NCBI GenBank assembly: GCA_016182285.1
Contig: JACOXQ010000067.1
Coordinates: 1-7,966 of the forward strand
From: Candidatus Kaiserbacteria bacterium
Lineage (GTDB): Bacteria; Patescibacteriota; Minisyncoccia; Phycocordibacterales; Phycocordibacteraceae
Direction: 5' to 3'
DNA: 7,966 bases
The notes beneath the pieces were generated by a model. That model searched no databases and had not been told where the DNA came from. It was given only the letters and a program-made list of their open reading frames with translations. This document shows, in pieces, positions 1 through 6,496 of this stretch. Numbering within the stretch: position 1 is the first letter of the stretch; each line of letters begins with the position of its first letter. The position numbers and the translations under genes were made by a program.

Positions 1-308
1 AGCCCGCATTCTCCTATCGCAACGACTTTTGAATTATTCGCGAGTCCACGAATGTTGGACGTACGACGTCCAACATCTGATGTTGGACGTCGTACGTCCA
101 ACATATTGTTCGGATGAGTGCCGACTGATGCAAATAAATGCTCGTATTTCCCAGCGAGCGCAATCGCCTTTTTTGACGATTCGTAGTCAACACCGACGAC
201 AATTCCCGCAACGCCATCTTCACGCATCCGTTCAATCAGCTCTATGTCATCCTCTGCATATTGCTCAAACTGGATGTGGCAGTGCGCGTCTATATACTTC
301 ACGTTCAT
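1..308 (-). CDS. tatD: TatD family metal-dependent hydrolase (DNase), 5' part, cut by window edge
   Basis: The frame opens with ATG at 308-306 and stays open to the window edge (102 complete codons), so the 3' end is missing. TatD proteins are TIM-barrel metal-dependent hydrolases with 3'-5' exonuclease/DNase activity. Visible family marks are the N-terminal metal-binding HxH motif (IDAHCHI, His9 and His11), the GTHP motif at 63-66, and the start of the AIGECG motif at 97-102 with metal-ligand Glu100. The start overlaps the metG stop as ATGA, so the two are probably translationally coupled; metG-tatD adjacency is common in bacteria. The oddity is residues 69-85 (MLDVRRPTSDVGRRTSN), encoded by a nested palindrome at 52-104. 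By recalled TatD sequences the linker between GTHP and KVVAIGE is usually about 19-21 residues; here it is 27. The protein may still fold, because this linker tolerates length change. Confidence 0.88.
   Translation of the reverse strand, partial: MNVKYIDAHCHIQFEQYAEDDIELIERMREDGVAGIVVGVDYESSKKAIALAGKYEHLFASVGTHPNNMLDVRRPTSDVGRRTSNIRGLANNSKVVAIGECG
52..104. repeat. Nested perfect palindrome inside tatD
   Basis: Two 25-bp arms (52-76 and 80-104) are exact reverse complements, separated by three bases (CTG, 77-79). Each arm is itself a hairpin: the 11-mer ATGTTGGACGT, a 3-base spacer (ACG or CGT), then its reverse complement ACGTCCAACAT. The unit is therefore four copies of one 11-mer in alternating orientation. 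It lies wholly inside the tatD reading frame and encodes residues 69-85 plus the first two bases of codon 86. There is no T-tract, so it does not look like a terminator. I saw no other copy of the 11-mer in the window. The form resembles mobile palindromic elements that insert in genes, but this family assignment is inference. Confidence 0.9.
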
Positions 309-1735
309 AATCTCGGGAAAAGATTGTGGGGTTTCTTATTTTCTTGCACCGCATTCTTTATTATTTCAGACGTACGAGGCATCGCAACGAATAGATGTAC
401 CGCTACGCGGTAGAGTTCGCGAACAAGATATTCAATGTCCTTCTTTGCCGCATCAGCGTCAACTTTGATTTTCTTATACGGCTCGTGAGAGTTCATATAT
501 GCATCCGCCTCGGAGATTTTGGCAAAAACAAAATCCATCGCTTCGTTGAATTTAAATTCTTCTATTTTTTTGAAAAACTCTCCTGATATTTTTTCGTCTT
601 CTCTTGTGAGCGAAACGGGGTTCGGCAGGTGATCTTCGGCGAGCTTCATCACGCGCGCGACGAGATTGCCGAGGCCGTTGGCCAAGTGAGCCGTGTAATG
701 CTCGTGAATAGAATCAGGCGTGAGGTCGGAGTCTTCAAGCGGGCTCACATGGCGCAGAAGAATGTAGCGCACCGCGTCGGTGCCATACTTCTCCACCAGT
801 TCCAATGGATTAATGACGTTCCCGAGCGACTTACTCATCTTTTGTCCGCCCGAATTTATGAAACCATGATAAAAGACTTTATCTGTGTTTTTTATTTCAG
901 CAGACATGAGCATCGCCTGCCACATAAGCGACTGGAAGCGTACTTGGTCTTTTCCTGCTACCTGAAGAGTCCTGCCTTCTTCCCAAAACTTCTTAAACTT
1001 TCCTTCAGAATCTTTTGGCCATCCGAGCGTGGAAATGTAATCAGTCAACGCGTCAAACCACACATACATTATTTGCGTATTGTCATTCGGAACAGGAACA
1101 CCCCACGATAGACGTTTCTTCTCGCGCGAAATACTGAAATCTTCAAGTCCGTTTTTTACAAAGTCTATCGCCTCTTTCCGCCGCCATTCCGGTACTATTA
1201 CGCTCGGATTTTCTAGGTATGCGAGCAAAAGGTCTTTGTATCTTGAAAATTTGAAGAAATAATTTTCTTCTGAAATTTTTTCCAGTAAGAGACTGGGATG
1301 CTCGTGACATTTTTCGTCCACTAATTCTTTTTCTGTCTTGAACGATTCGCATCCGACGCAGTAGAGTCCCGAATATGTTTTTTTATAAATATCTCCACTT
1401 GCATCACAGCGCCGCCACATTTCTTGTGCCGCATCTATGTGTGCAGGGCTCGTTGTACGTATAAAAGCATCATTACTTAAATTGAGCGTACCTTTCAGCT
1501 TCTTGTAAGTGGCCGCATAGTGGTCAACATATTCTTGCGTTTCTTTACCCTCCTTCTTTGCGGCCTCATATACCTTCTGTCCATGTTCATCCGTGCCGGT
1601 TGAAAAAAACACTTCGTCTCCATTCGCACGCCATGTCCGTGCGAGAACATCTGCCTGCACAATCTCAAGAGCGAATCCCACGTGAGGATCCGCATTTACA
1701 TACGGGAGCGTGGTGGTTAGGTAGCGCGCACTCAT
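305..1735 (-). CDS. metG: Methionyl-tRNA synthetase
   Basis: Class I synthetase that charges tRNA-Met with methionine in the cytoplasm. Numbered from ATG at 1735 (476 residues), it shows the HIGH-type motif HVGF at 18-21 after TTTLPYVNADP, the GTDEHGQ motif near 47-53, a zinc knuckle with Cys126/Cys129 (CVGC) and Cys143/His146, the WGVPVP and YVWFDALTDY core segments, and KMSKS at 299-303. The helical anticodon-binding domain follows and ends in LFPR, a usual terminus for short MetRS. There is no C-terminal EMAP-II-like tRNA-binding domain. The frame can be opened 6 bp earlier at a TTG (1741), but ATG at 1735 is preferred; no Shine-Dalgarno is visible for either. It lies 9 bp after the permease stop and ends in a TGA overlapping the tatD ATG. 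The usual GKD..RFH..WPA stretch reads GKDQVRFQSLMWQA here, a variant I associate with Patescibacteria from memory only. Confidence 0.96.
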   Translation of the reverse strand: MSARYLTTTLPYVNADPHVGFALEIVQADVLARTWRANGDEVFFSTGTDEHGQKVYEAAKKEGKETQEYVDHYAATYKKLKGTLNLSNDAFIRTTSPAHIDAAQEMWRRCDASGDIYKKTYSGLYCVGCESFKTEKELVDEKCHEHPSLLLEKISEENYFFKFSRYKDLLLAYLENPSVIVPEWRRKEAIDFVKNGLEDFSISREKKRLSWGVPVPNDNTQIMYVWFDALTDYISTLGWPKDSEGKFKKFWEEGRTLQVAGKDQVRFQSLMWQAMLMSAEIKNTDKVFYHGFINSGGQKMSKSLGNVINPLELVEKYGTDAVRYILLRHVSPLEDSDLTPDSIHEHYTAHLANGLGNLVARVMKLAEDHLPNPVSLTREDEKISGEFFKKIEEFKFNEAMDFVFAKISEADAYMNSHEPYKKIKVDADAAKKDIEYLVRELYRVAVHLFVAMPRTSEIIKNAVQENKKPHNLFPRL

Positions 1736-1744
1736 AATCAATAT

Positions 1745-2803
1745 TTATGACTGTTTTTGCACGCGGCGCTTGCGCTTGTCAAAATCGTTCAGGAATTCCA
1801 GCAGGACGGCCGCCACCGGCACCGACAAAAGGACTCCGAGGAAGCCGGCGAGCGTATAGCCGGCGATAAGTGCGACTATGACGAGCAAAGGCGGAATGCC
1901 GACAATCTTCTTAACTATAAGAGGATAGATTAGGTTGGACTCGAACTGATTCACGACAACGTAGAGGCCGGCGACGATGGCCGCGATGGCGACGCCGCCG
2001 TCGGAGTAGCCGACGACGACCGCCACGACACCCGACAGAAGCGAGCCGAATATGGGAATAATCTCCACCATCGCTGTGAAGACCGCGAGCAGGAGCGCGT
2101 ACGGCACGCCTATGATGAGGAGGCCCAAATACACGAGTATGCCGACGATGACCGAGAGCAGTATCTGCCCCTGCATCCAGAGACCTATCTTTTTCTGCGA
2201 TCGCCTCCACAAGTCAACAGAATATTCTTCGTACTTCACAGGCATCACCATGCGCAAAAAGTCGTCAACGCCGGTGTCCTGAAGCGCGAAATAAAAGGAC
2301 AGCACGATGACGAGCACGAGCGAGAATATGCCTCCGAAGAACGTAATTAACAACTGCAGAACGCTGCCGGAACTGGACGCGAAGAGAGATTGGAGCGATA
2401 CCAGCGTCTGCACGTATGACTGCGTCTGAGACTGCGTGCCGACTTCGCCGACCGCGCTGGTGATGTCAGAAAGAGGGGACGTGATATTTATCGCGTCCAG
2501 ATATCTTGGCATCGCGGAGAGAAAATCGGCGGCGTCGGCGATAATCGGCGGGAAAAACAGGAAAAGAATCGCTAGGACCGCGCCGATAACGAGCACATAG
2601 ACAAGAAGCGCGGCGACGAAGCGCGGCACGCGGTACCGGACGAAGAGCGCGACACCAGGCTCTATCGCCGAGGCGATGACGATTGAGGTGAGCACGAGAA
2701 TGGCGAGGTCGCGCAGGAGCCAGAAGACGTAAACGCCAGCTACGATGAGAAGCGCGGTGAATACCGTGCCGGAAGTGATGGAAATGCGAACCTCCTTGTC
2801 CAT
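1745..2803 (-). CDS. AI-2E/PerM family integral membrane transporter
   Basis: A 352-residue polytopic membrane protein of the AI-2E transporter family (Pfam PF01594, formerly UPF0118), full length for the family. Members are inner-membrane permeases or efflux proteins; substrates are known for few (for example AI-2 export by TqsA, and some Na+/H+ antiporters), so no substrate is assigned. Hydrophobic segments lie near residues 12-47, 60-88, 148-174, 208-265, 270-285 and 303-338, with a polar loop rich in Ser/Thr/Gln at about 105-146. Family hallmarks are the EIIPIFGSLLSGVVAVVVG segment (247-265), NQFESNLIYPLIVKKIVGIPPLLVI (285-309), and the C-terminal G..G.LLSVPVAAVLLEF region (320-337). It ends in a basic tail (KRKRRVQK). 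ATG at 2803 is supported by an AGGA seven bases upstream. A 105-bp gap precedes it, so it may head a transcript with metG and tatD. Confidence 0.93.
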   Translation of the reverse strand: MDKEVRISITSGTVFTALLIVAGVYVFWLLRDLAILVLTSIVIASAIEPGVALFVRYRVPRFVAALLVYVLVIGAVLAILFLFFPPIIADAADFLSAMPRYLDAINITSPLSDITSAVGEVGTQSQTQSYVQTLVSLQSLFASSSGSVLQLLITFFGGIFSLVLVIVLSFYFALQDTGVDDFLRMVMPVKYEEYSVDLWRRSQKKIGLWMQGQILLSVIVGILVYLGLLIIGVPYALLLAVFTAMVEIIPIFGSLLSGVVAVVVGYSDGGVAIAAIVAGLYVVVNQFESNLIYPLIVKKIVGIPPLLVIVALIAGYTLAGFLGVLLSVPVAAVLLEFLNDFDKRKRRVQKQS

Positions 2804-2810
2804 ACGCGCA

Positions 2811-2814
2811 TCCT
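2811..2814 (-). promoter_or_regulatory. Ribosome binding site of the AI-2E family gene
   Basis: On the minus strand AGGA is followed by seven bases and then the ATG at 2803. It is the only convincing Shine-Dalgarno site in the window; the starts of recO, the surface protein, glyS and metG have none that I can see. It fixes the permease start and hints that this gene is initiated independently of upstream translation. Confidence 0.6.
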
Positions 2815-2838
2815 ACCACATTGCGCGATTCCCGAAAA

Positions 2839-2844
2839 TTTATA
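2839..2844 (-). promoter_or_regulatory. Possible -10 element in the 105-bp gap before the permease
   Basis: On the minus strand the gap reads TGTGTATAAATTTT; TATAAA at 2844-2839 would be an acceptable -10 hexamer about 35 bases before the ATG. No good -35 hexamer sits 16-18 bases upstream (the match there is poor), so the call rests mainly on this being the only sizeable gap in the array. Confidence 0.25.
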
Positions 2845-2852
2845 CACACCAA

Positions 2853-2884
2853 GTATCCCTCAAGATACCACGATCGTAGTATCT
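2853..2884. repeat. Overlapping inverted repeats (possible operator or switching hairpins)
   Basis: Positions 2863-2884 form a 22-bp palindrome with one mismatched pair (AGATAC, then a centre containing ACGATCGT, then GTATCT). A third element, GTATCC at 2853-2858, can pair through GTATC with the GATAC at 2864-2868 across a 6-base loop, so two mutually exclusive hairpins are possible. They lie between the glyS stop and the permease start. The symmetry suits a dimeric repressor site or an RNA structure; there is no T-tract for a standard terminator. Function is not known. Confidence 0.4.
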
Positions 2885-2908
2885 AGTAGGATAGGTTATA
2901 AAGCCTTG

Positions 2909-3409
2909 TTATTCTATAGCGGAGCGGATGCGAGAAGATACTTCAGAGATGGTGAGGCGCTCTTGGTCACCACTATCGCGGTGGCGGAGGGTGACCGTAT
3001 CTTTTAATTCTGGTTTTTCTCCCAATGTGTCAAAATCTATCGTGATGCAGAAGGGCGTTCCTATCTCGTCCTGTCGGCGATAGCGTTTGCCGATGTTGCC
3101 GTTGTCGTCCCATGCAATAGCCGGATGCGCTTTCTTCAATTCCGCCCGCACCTCCCTCGCCTTCGCGACGAGCTCCGGCTTATTCTTCAATAATGGCGAC
3201 ACCATCGCCTTTACAGGCGCGATCTTGGGCGAGAGCGCTAGATATGTGCGCATCTCTCCAGCCATCTCATCTTCGCGATACGCGCTCGCGAGAATAGCCA
3301 GAATCGTGCGGTCAACGCCAAGAGACGGTTCTATGACGTGGCGCGCGGTCATTATCAGAAACTTCAAGCTCGTGAAGTGCGGTCTGCGGTATTCCGACGG
3401 CGACCGCAA
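2909..3409 (-). CDS. glyS: Glycyl-tRNA synthetase, C-terminal fragment (frame broken)
   Basis: This frame carries the end of a homodimeric (alpha2) class II GlyRS. Family similarity begins only at about 3343: RHVIEPSLGVDRT is class II motif 3, whose Arg helps bind ATP. It is followed by the anticodon-binding domain (LSPKIAPVKAMVSPLL, then GNIGKRYRRQDEIGTPFCITIDFDT, then DTVTLRHRDS). The first ~22 residues from the formal TTG at 3409 are an out-of-frame reading of the upstream part and are not GlyRS; ATG at 3352 is another formal start. The fragment continues the protein begun at 3983 but in another frame, and the conserved block that should join them is absent. On its own it could not aminoacylate. 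It is either part of a pseudogene or the product of a sequence/assembly error. It stops with TAA 105 bp before the permease. Confidence 0.85.
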   Translation of the reverse strand: MRSPSEYRRPHFTSLKFLIMTARHVIEPSLGVDRTILAILASAYREDEMAGEMRTYLALSPKIAPVKAMVSPLLKNKPELVAKAREVRAELKKAHPAIAWDDNGNIGKRYRRQDEIGTPFCITIDFDTLGEKPELKDTVTLRHRDSGDQERLTISEVSSRIRSAIE

Positions 3410-3983
3410 ACAAATGCATTAATTTCCGCCATTCTTCAAACGCCTGTTCCCAGTCGGCGGGCTTCACGAAGTATTCCACTTCCATTTGGGAAAGCTCGCG
3501 CAGGCGGAATATGAAATCGCGCGGTGCAATCTCGTTTCGAAATGCTTTACCTATCTGCGCGATGCCGAACGGAATTTTCGGATGCACGGAATCTACGACG
3601 TTTTTGAAGTTCGTGAATATGCCGCCGGCCGTCTCCGGTCGCATATATACAGTGGACACTTCTTCTCCTGCACCGACAGAAGTCTTGAACATCGTGTTAA
3701 ACATCTTTCCGTCCGCCAAGGGGTCGGCGAATGTCTGCACGTGCCCGCTCGCTTCCCACACTTTCGGATTCATCAATATCGCCGCGTCAACGCCGTACAT
3801 GTCGTCGCGGCCGTCGCGAAACATCGCCAGCCACAAGCGCTCTACATTCTCCTTCAATACGACGCCGATTGGGCCGTAATCAAATGTTCCCGACAGGCCG
3901 CCGTAGATCTCGGAACCGGGAAATACGAAGCCCCTGCGCTTGCAGAGCGAGACGATTTTTTCCATTAGATTTTGGTCAATCAT
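3312..3983 (-). CDS. glyS: Glycyl-tRNA synthetase, N-terminal fragment (frame broken)
   Basis: A 223-residue frame with the front of an alpha2-type GlyRS, which joins glycine to tRNA-Gly. It shows LCKRRGFVFPGSEIYGG..GTFDYGP (13-38, motif 1 region), PKVWEASGHVQTFADPL (73-89), RPETAGGIFTNFKNV (115-129) and motif 2 FRNE..PRDFIFRLRELSQMEVEYF (148-172). Similarity ends at HELEVSDNDRA (res 204-214, to 3342); the last nine residues before the TGA are out of frame. Family members continue with an AHYS... and GxxELxGxAxRTDFDL block of roughly 55-60 residues that is lost here. A second shortening lies at residues 91-94, where the Cys-rich segment before FN.MF is missing, and the RPETAQ glutamine is Gly. 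ATG 3983 is chosen because the family N-terminus begins there; it lies 10 bp after the upstream stop, with no Shine-Dalgarno. Confidence 0.86.
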   Translation of the reverse strand: MIDQNLMEKIVSLCKRRGFVFPGSEIYGGLSGTFDYGPIGVVLKENVERLWLAMFRDGRDDMYGVDAAILMNPKVWEASGHVQTFADPLADGKMFNTMFKTSVGAGEEVSTVYMRPETAGGIFTNFKNVVDSVHPKIPFGIAQIGKAFRNEIAPRDFIFRLRELSQMEVEYFVKPADWEQAFEEWRKLMHLFAVAVGIPQTALHELEVSDNDRAPRHRTVSWR

Positions 3984-3993
3984 AAGAATTGGA

Positions 3994-5877
3994 TTATCGC
4001 ACGGTTGCCCTCTCACTGGTATACCCGGGGTCCTGTGGTGTTTCGGTTGTAGAAGGATTGGCAGATGCCTGTATTTGTACTCCCGCAAAACGATCATGGC
4101 CTGAGAAAGAAGGCGCTCCGGTGAGTATAGGAGCGCTACCTACCTGTGACGTTGACGGGGTAAGAGAGACCTGGAAGGACCCTTGAACGCTCGCCCCTTG
4201 GACAATATCGCCTATGTTCCAGGCGACCGTCCTTGAAGAACTGTCATACGAGAATGACCCTGCCCCGGCGGTTACGTCAGTGTACGAAACATAGCTCGGC
4301 AGGGTTGCGGAAACAGAGCTCCCGGCGACGGTGCTCCCGCTATTCTTTACGTTCCAGACGATCGTATACGTCGTCGCATTGCCCGCGCGCGGGGGAATGG
4401 GACCGCTATTGCTTAATGGCCCCGAGAAGTGCAGCGAAGAAGCCGAGAGCGCAACGGCGGTTGCAACTTTTACGGTCTTTATTACGGACGCGTTTACTTT
4501 CTCCGGCACATTCGTCTGCCCGACGCGCGTACCAGACACGGAGACGGTGAATGTAATCATCGGTGAAGACACCGTAGCGCCGGAAGGCATAGTGGAGAAA
4601 CTGAAGGTTCCTATGCCGAAGGAACCGGGCGTAAGCGTTGCGAGCGACGGGTCGGTATCCCTGTTAAAAATAACCTCGCGATTGGCGGAATCATAGAAAC
4701 CGCTTGCGGTCCGAATACTGCCGTAGTCAACGGCGGAGCCTGACAGCTTGACGGAAACCGTTGCGTTCGTAATGCTCGTTGAAAGCGTGTTGGCGTATGA
4801 GACGGTGACGTTTTGGAAGCTGTCCGGGGCGACGACCGCAGCCGATGACGCGTCTCCGTTCAGCGAAATTGACGCCGTGATGAACGGCGCGACAATCGTA
4901 ACCGTAGCATCCTGCGTCATATAGGCGACGGCGACCGTATTGTCGCTTGCAGATTTTGACGTGCCGACCGTGAAGTGGAAAACGCGCTGTTCGGTATCTT
5001 GTCCCGTAAGCGTTCCGGTAAGCGTTATCGTCTTGTTCTCGCCAGGCTCCAGCCTGCCGAGGGCGATGCTTGAACCCGTCATAGGCAGCGAAGAATCGGC
5101 TACCGCGAACCCAAACGGGAAAACTCCGAGGAGTACGACGTTATCCAGCGGTACTGTCGCATTTGACCGTACGTTCAGCGTGAATGTGATTAGTTTACCA
5201 GACACAGTTTCAGCCGCCGTATCAACCGATACGGAAAGAGGCGTTGAAGAGACGGCGAGCGCGTAGGACGTTTTTTTCACGAAAACGGTCGTGGACCCCT
5301 TCGTTTCAAAAGAAAAAGAAGTCGGCAATACAAGCGCTTGTCCCGCACCTCCAAAGATAATCGCCCGTATTGAGCGAGTTGCTGTCGCGCCGCTCGCGAG
5401 TTCTCCGATATTCTCAATATATCGCGGATATGCGCCAAGACTGCCGTCTGCACTTTTCGTGCCGTTCGGAAAAGTAATTTCTATTGTCGCATTCTCAATG
5501 GAAACGGGGTTTCTGTTCGTGACAGTGAGCGAGAGCGGCACGGTGTCGCCGGCGGCTATCGTGGTCGGACCAAGGATGTCTATCGCGATTTTATCCACCG
5601 AAACCGAGTTCCCGCCGAAGTAGAAGAAATAGCCGGCGACACCGAGAGAGATGACGAAGAATACAAACGCAATAATGAAAAATACTCCGGCAAAGCGCAC
5701 ATGTCTCCCGCCCGGATGTGGTATGTCGTCAAGGGAAGCCGACTTCCACGCATGCGGAACGGCGCCCGGCCCGGTCTCAGCAAGCGGCCGGCGGATATCG
5801 AAGTCCGTCTCGGACGAATAGAGGCGCTTGCGCGCTTTTTCTAAGGAACCCGTGTCATCGTCTTGTCTAGGCGGCAT
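3994..5877 (-). CDS. Single-pass membrane protein with Ig/DUF11-like extracellular repeats
   Basis: A 627-residue protein I can describe but not assign a function. Residues 1-60 are polar and probably cytoplasmic. A strong transmembrane segment spans about 62-87 (RFAGVFFIIAFVFFVISLGV...). The rest is Ser/Thr/Val/Gly-rich, beta-type sequence, probably outside the membrane. Four repeat-like units can be traced: about 93-205, 208-325, 328-470 and 473-606. They share patterns seen in DUF11/Ig-like folds: LSLTVTNRNPVSIENATIEITFPNG, FTLNVRSNATVPLDNVVLLGVFP, VTVSYANTLSTSITNATVSV and YTIVWNVKNSGSTVAGSSVSATLP, each followed by a G.L/PG..... segment. Units three and four also share a FYDSANREV / FSYDSSSRTV element. 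There is no cysteine, no LPxTG and no C-terminal anchor. It sits between recO and glyS, with a 45-bp gap before it. A role in the cell envelope or in adhesion is plausible but inferred. Confidence 0.85.
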   Translation of the reverse strand: MPPRQDDDTGSLEKARKRLYSSETDFDIRRPLAETGPGAVPHAWKSASLDDIPHPGGRHVRFAGVFFIIAFVFFVISLGVAGYFFYFGGNSVSVDKIAIDILGPTTIAAGDTVPLSLTVTNRNPVSIENATIEITFPNGTKSADGSLGAYPRYIENIGELASGATATRSIRAIIFGGAGQALVLPTSFSFETKGSTTVFVKKTSYALAVSSTPLSVSVDTAAETVSGKLITFTLNVRSNATVPLDNVVLLGVFPFGFAVADSSLPMTGSSIALGRLEPGENKTITLTGTLTGQDTEQRVFHFTVGTSKSASDNTVAVAYMTQDATVTIVAPFITASISLNGDASSAAVVAPDSFQNVTVSYANTLSTSITNATVSVKLSGSAVDYGSIRTASGFYDSANREVIFNRDTDPSLATLTPGSFGIGTFSFSTMPSGATVSSPMITFTVSVSGTRVGQTNVPEKVNASVIKTVKVATAVALSASSLHFSGPLSNSGPIPPRAGNATTYTIVWNVKNSGSTVAGSSVSATLPSYVSYTDVTAGAGSFSYDSSSRTVAWNIGDIVQGASVQGSFQVSLTPSTSQVGSAPILTGAPSFSGHDRFAGVQIQASANPSTTETPQDPGYTSERATVR

Positions 5878-5922
5878 TAACCATCAGTATACCCCGTAAA
5901 AGCGCTGCGCTCACGCGGCAGG
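5878..5922 (-). promoter_or_regulatory. 45-bp recO/surface-protein gap with hairpin and possible -10
   Basis: On the minus strand the gap holds an imperfect hairpin (5918-5892: CCGCGT pairing with ACGGGG with one mismatch, and AGCGC with GCGCT), followed at once by TATACT (5891-5886), eight bases before the ATG at 5877. TATACT differs from the -10 consensus at one base. There is no good -35 at 16-18 bases, and the TTGACC at the recO end is 29 bases away. If it is active, transcription would start at or next to the ATG. Confidence 0.25.
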
Positions 5923-6492
5923 TCAAAGGTCGGAGGCTGCGAGGTCGTTATTGACGCGCGCAATATAACCAATACGATTTTCCAAAACTTCAGCTAGCAA
6001 CGGTCGCGTAAAATCAGACGGGTCTCCGCGGATGCCTCCTTCGTCAAATCCAAGTACGGCGAGTATGCGAAGTGCGGCAAGAATCTCGGCGGCTTCATGC
6101 GTATCGTCTTCAAGCGCGGTCAGCGCATAAAAAAATCCCCTGATAACAGAAAATAATTCCCGGTCACTCGCTTCGCCGGCTACGAGCCGCAATAAGAGAT
6201 TGCAGATGCGGCCGGCTCTCTCACGCACATCGACTCTGCCGAACTTGGCGAACCAATTCTCCGCGAGCACTGCGCCGGCGAGCCGCCAGCCGTCCTTCCC
6301 GCGCACCAACACCACATCGCTCTCGGAAAAGGTCGCCAACGAGTGAGCGAGCTTCGCTCCGCTTTTGCGAACTCCCTGCGAGAGAGAGCGCACCAGTCCG
6401 AGGTCGGGAGTGAGGATGGTGACGAAGGCGCTCGCCTCTCCGACCGGAGACCTGGAGAGCACGATTCCGCGCGTCTCATATTTATGCCGCAT
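5923..6492 (-). CDS. recO: DNA repair protein RecO
   Basis: RecO works with RecF/RecR in recombinational repair, displacing SSB, annealing single strands and helping load RecA. The N-terminal OB-fold region is recognisable: YETRGIVLSRSPVGEASAFVTILTPDLGLVRSLSQGVRKSGAKLAHSL with the typical GIVL...GE....T...G......GVRK.....L pattern (residues 9-48), then LVRGKDGWRLAGA. The rest (about 85-189) is the helical C-terminal domain. At 189 residues it is short compared with the usual ~240, and it lacks the Cys4 zinc knuckle found in some RecO proteins (single Cys at 97). The start is ATG at 6492, ten bases after the ileS stop, with no Shine-Dalgarno; co-transcription with ileS is likely. It ends in TGA. 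Confidence 0.88.
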   Translation of the reverse strand: MRHKYETRGIVLSRSPVGEASAFVTILTPDLGLVRSLSQGVRKSGAKLAHSLATFSESDVVLVRGKDGWRLAGAVLAENWFAKFGRVDVRERAGRICNLLLRLVAGEASDRELFSVIRGFFYALTALEDDTHEAAEILAALRILAVLGFDEGGIRGDPSDFTRPLLAEVLENRIGYIARVNNDLAASDL

Positions 6493-6496
6493 GAAC

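Noticed and set aside
52..104. Palindrome as CRISPR repeat or rho-independent terminator
   Set aside because: There are no spacers of regular length, only one nested unit, no T-tract after the stem, and the tatD frame continues through it with conserved motifs on both sides.
1736..1741. TTG start of metG at 1741
   Set aside because: ATG two codons later (1735) gives the usual short N-terminus before the TTTLPYVN segment; neither has a Shine-Dalgarno, so ATG is preferred.
3486..3968. 160-residue plus-strand frame opposite glyS (and a similar one at 629-1111 opposite metG)
   Set aside because: Both are mirror frames of recognisable synthetase sequence with no motif, ribosome site or gap of their own.
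3984..4097. Upstream extension of the glyS frame to a start at 4097
   Set aside because: It would overlap the end of the surface-protein gene by about 100 bases and adds residues foreign to GlyRS; family similarity starts at the ATG at 3983.
5892..5918. Hairpin after recO as a terminator
   Set aside because: The stem is imperfect, with very small loops, and TATACTGATGG rather than a T-run follows it.
305..5925. Reassigned UGA codon (Gly) as in Gracilibacteria/Absconditabacteria
   Set aside because: UGA falls at the natural ends of metG and recO and is not seen inside conserved domains. In glyS it ends an out-of-frame tail, and reading through it would not restore the missing block.
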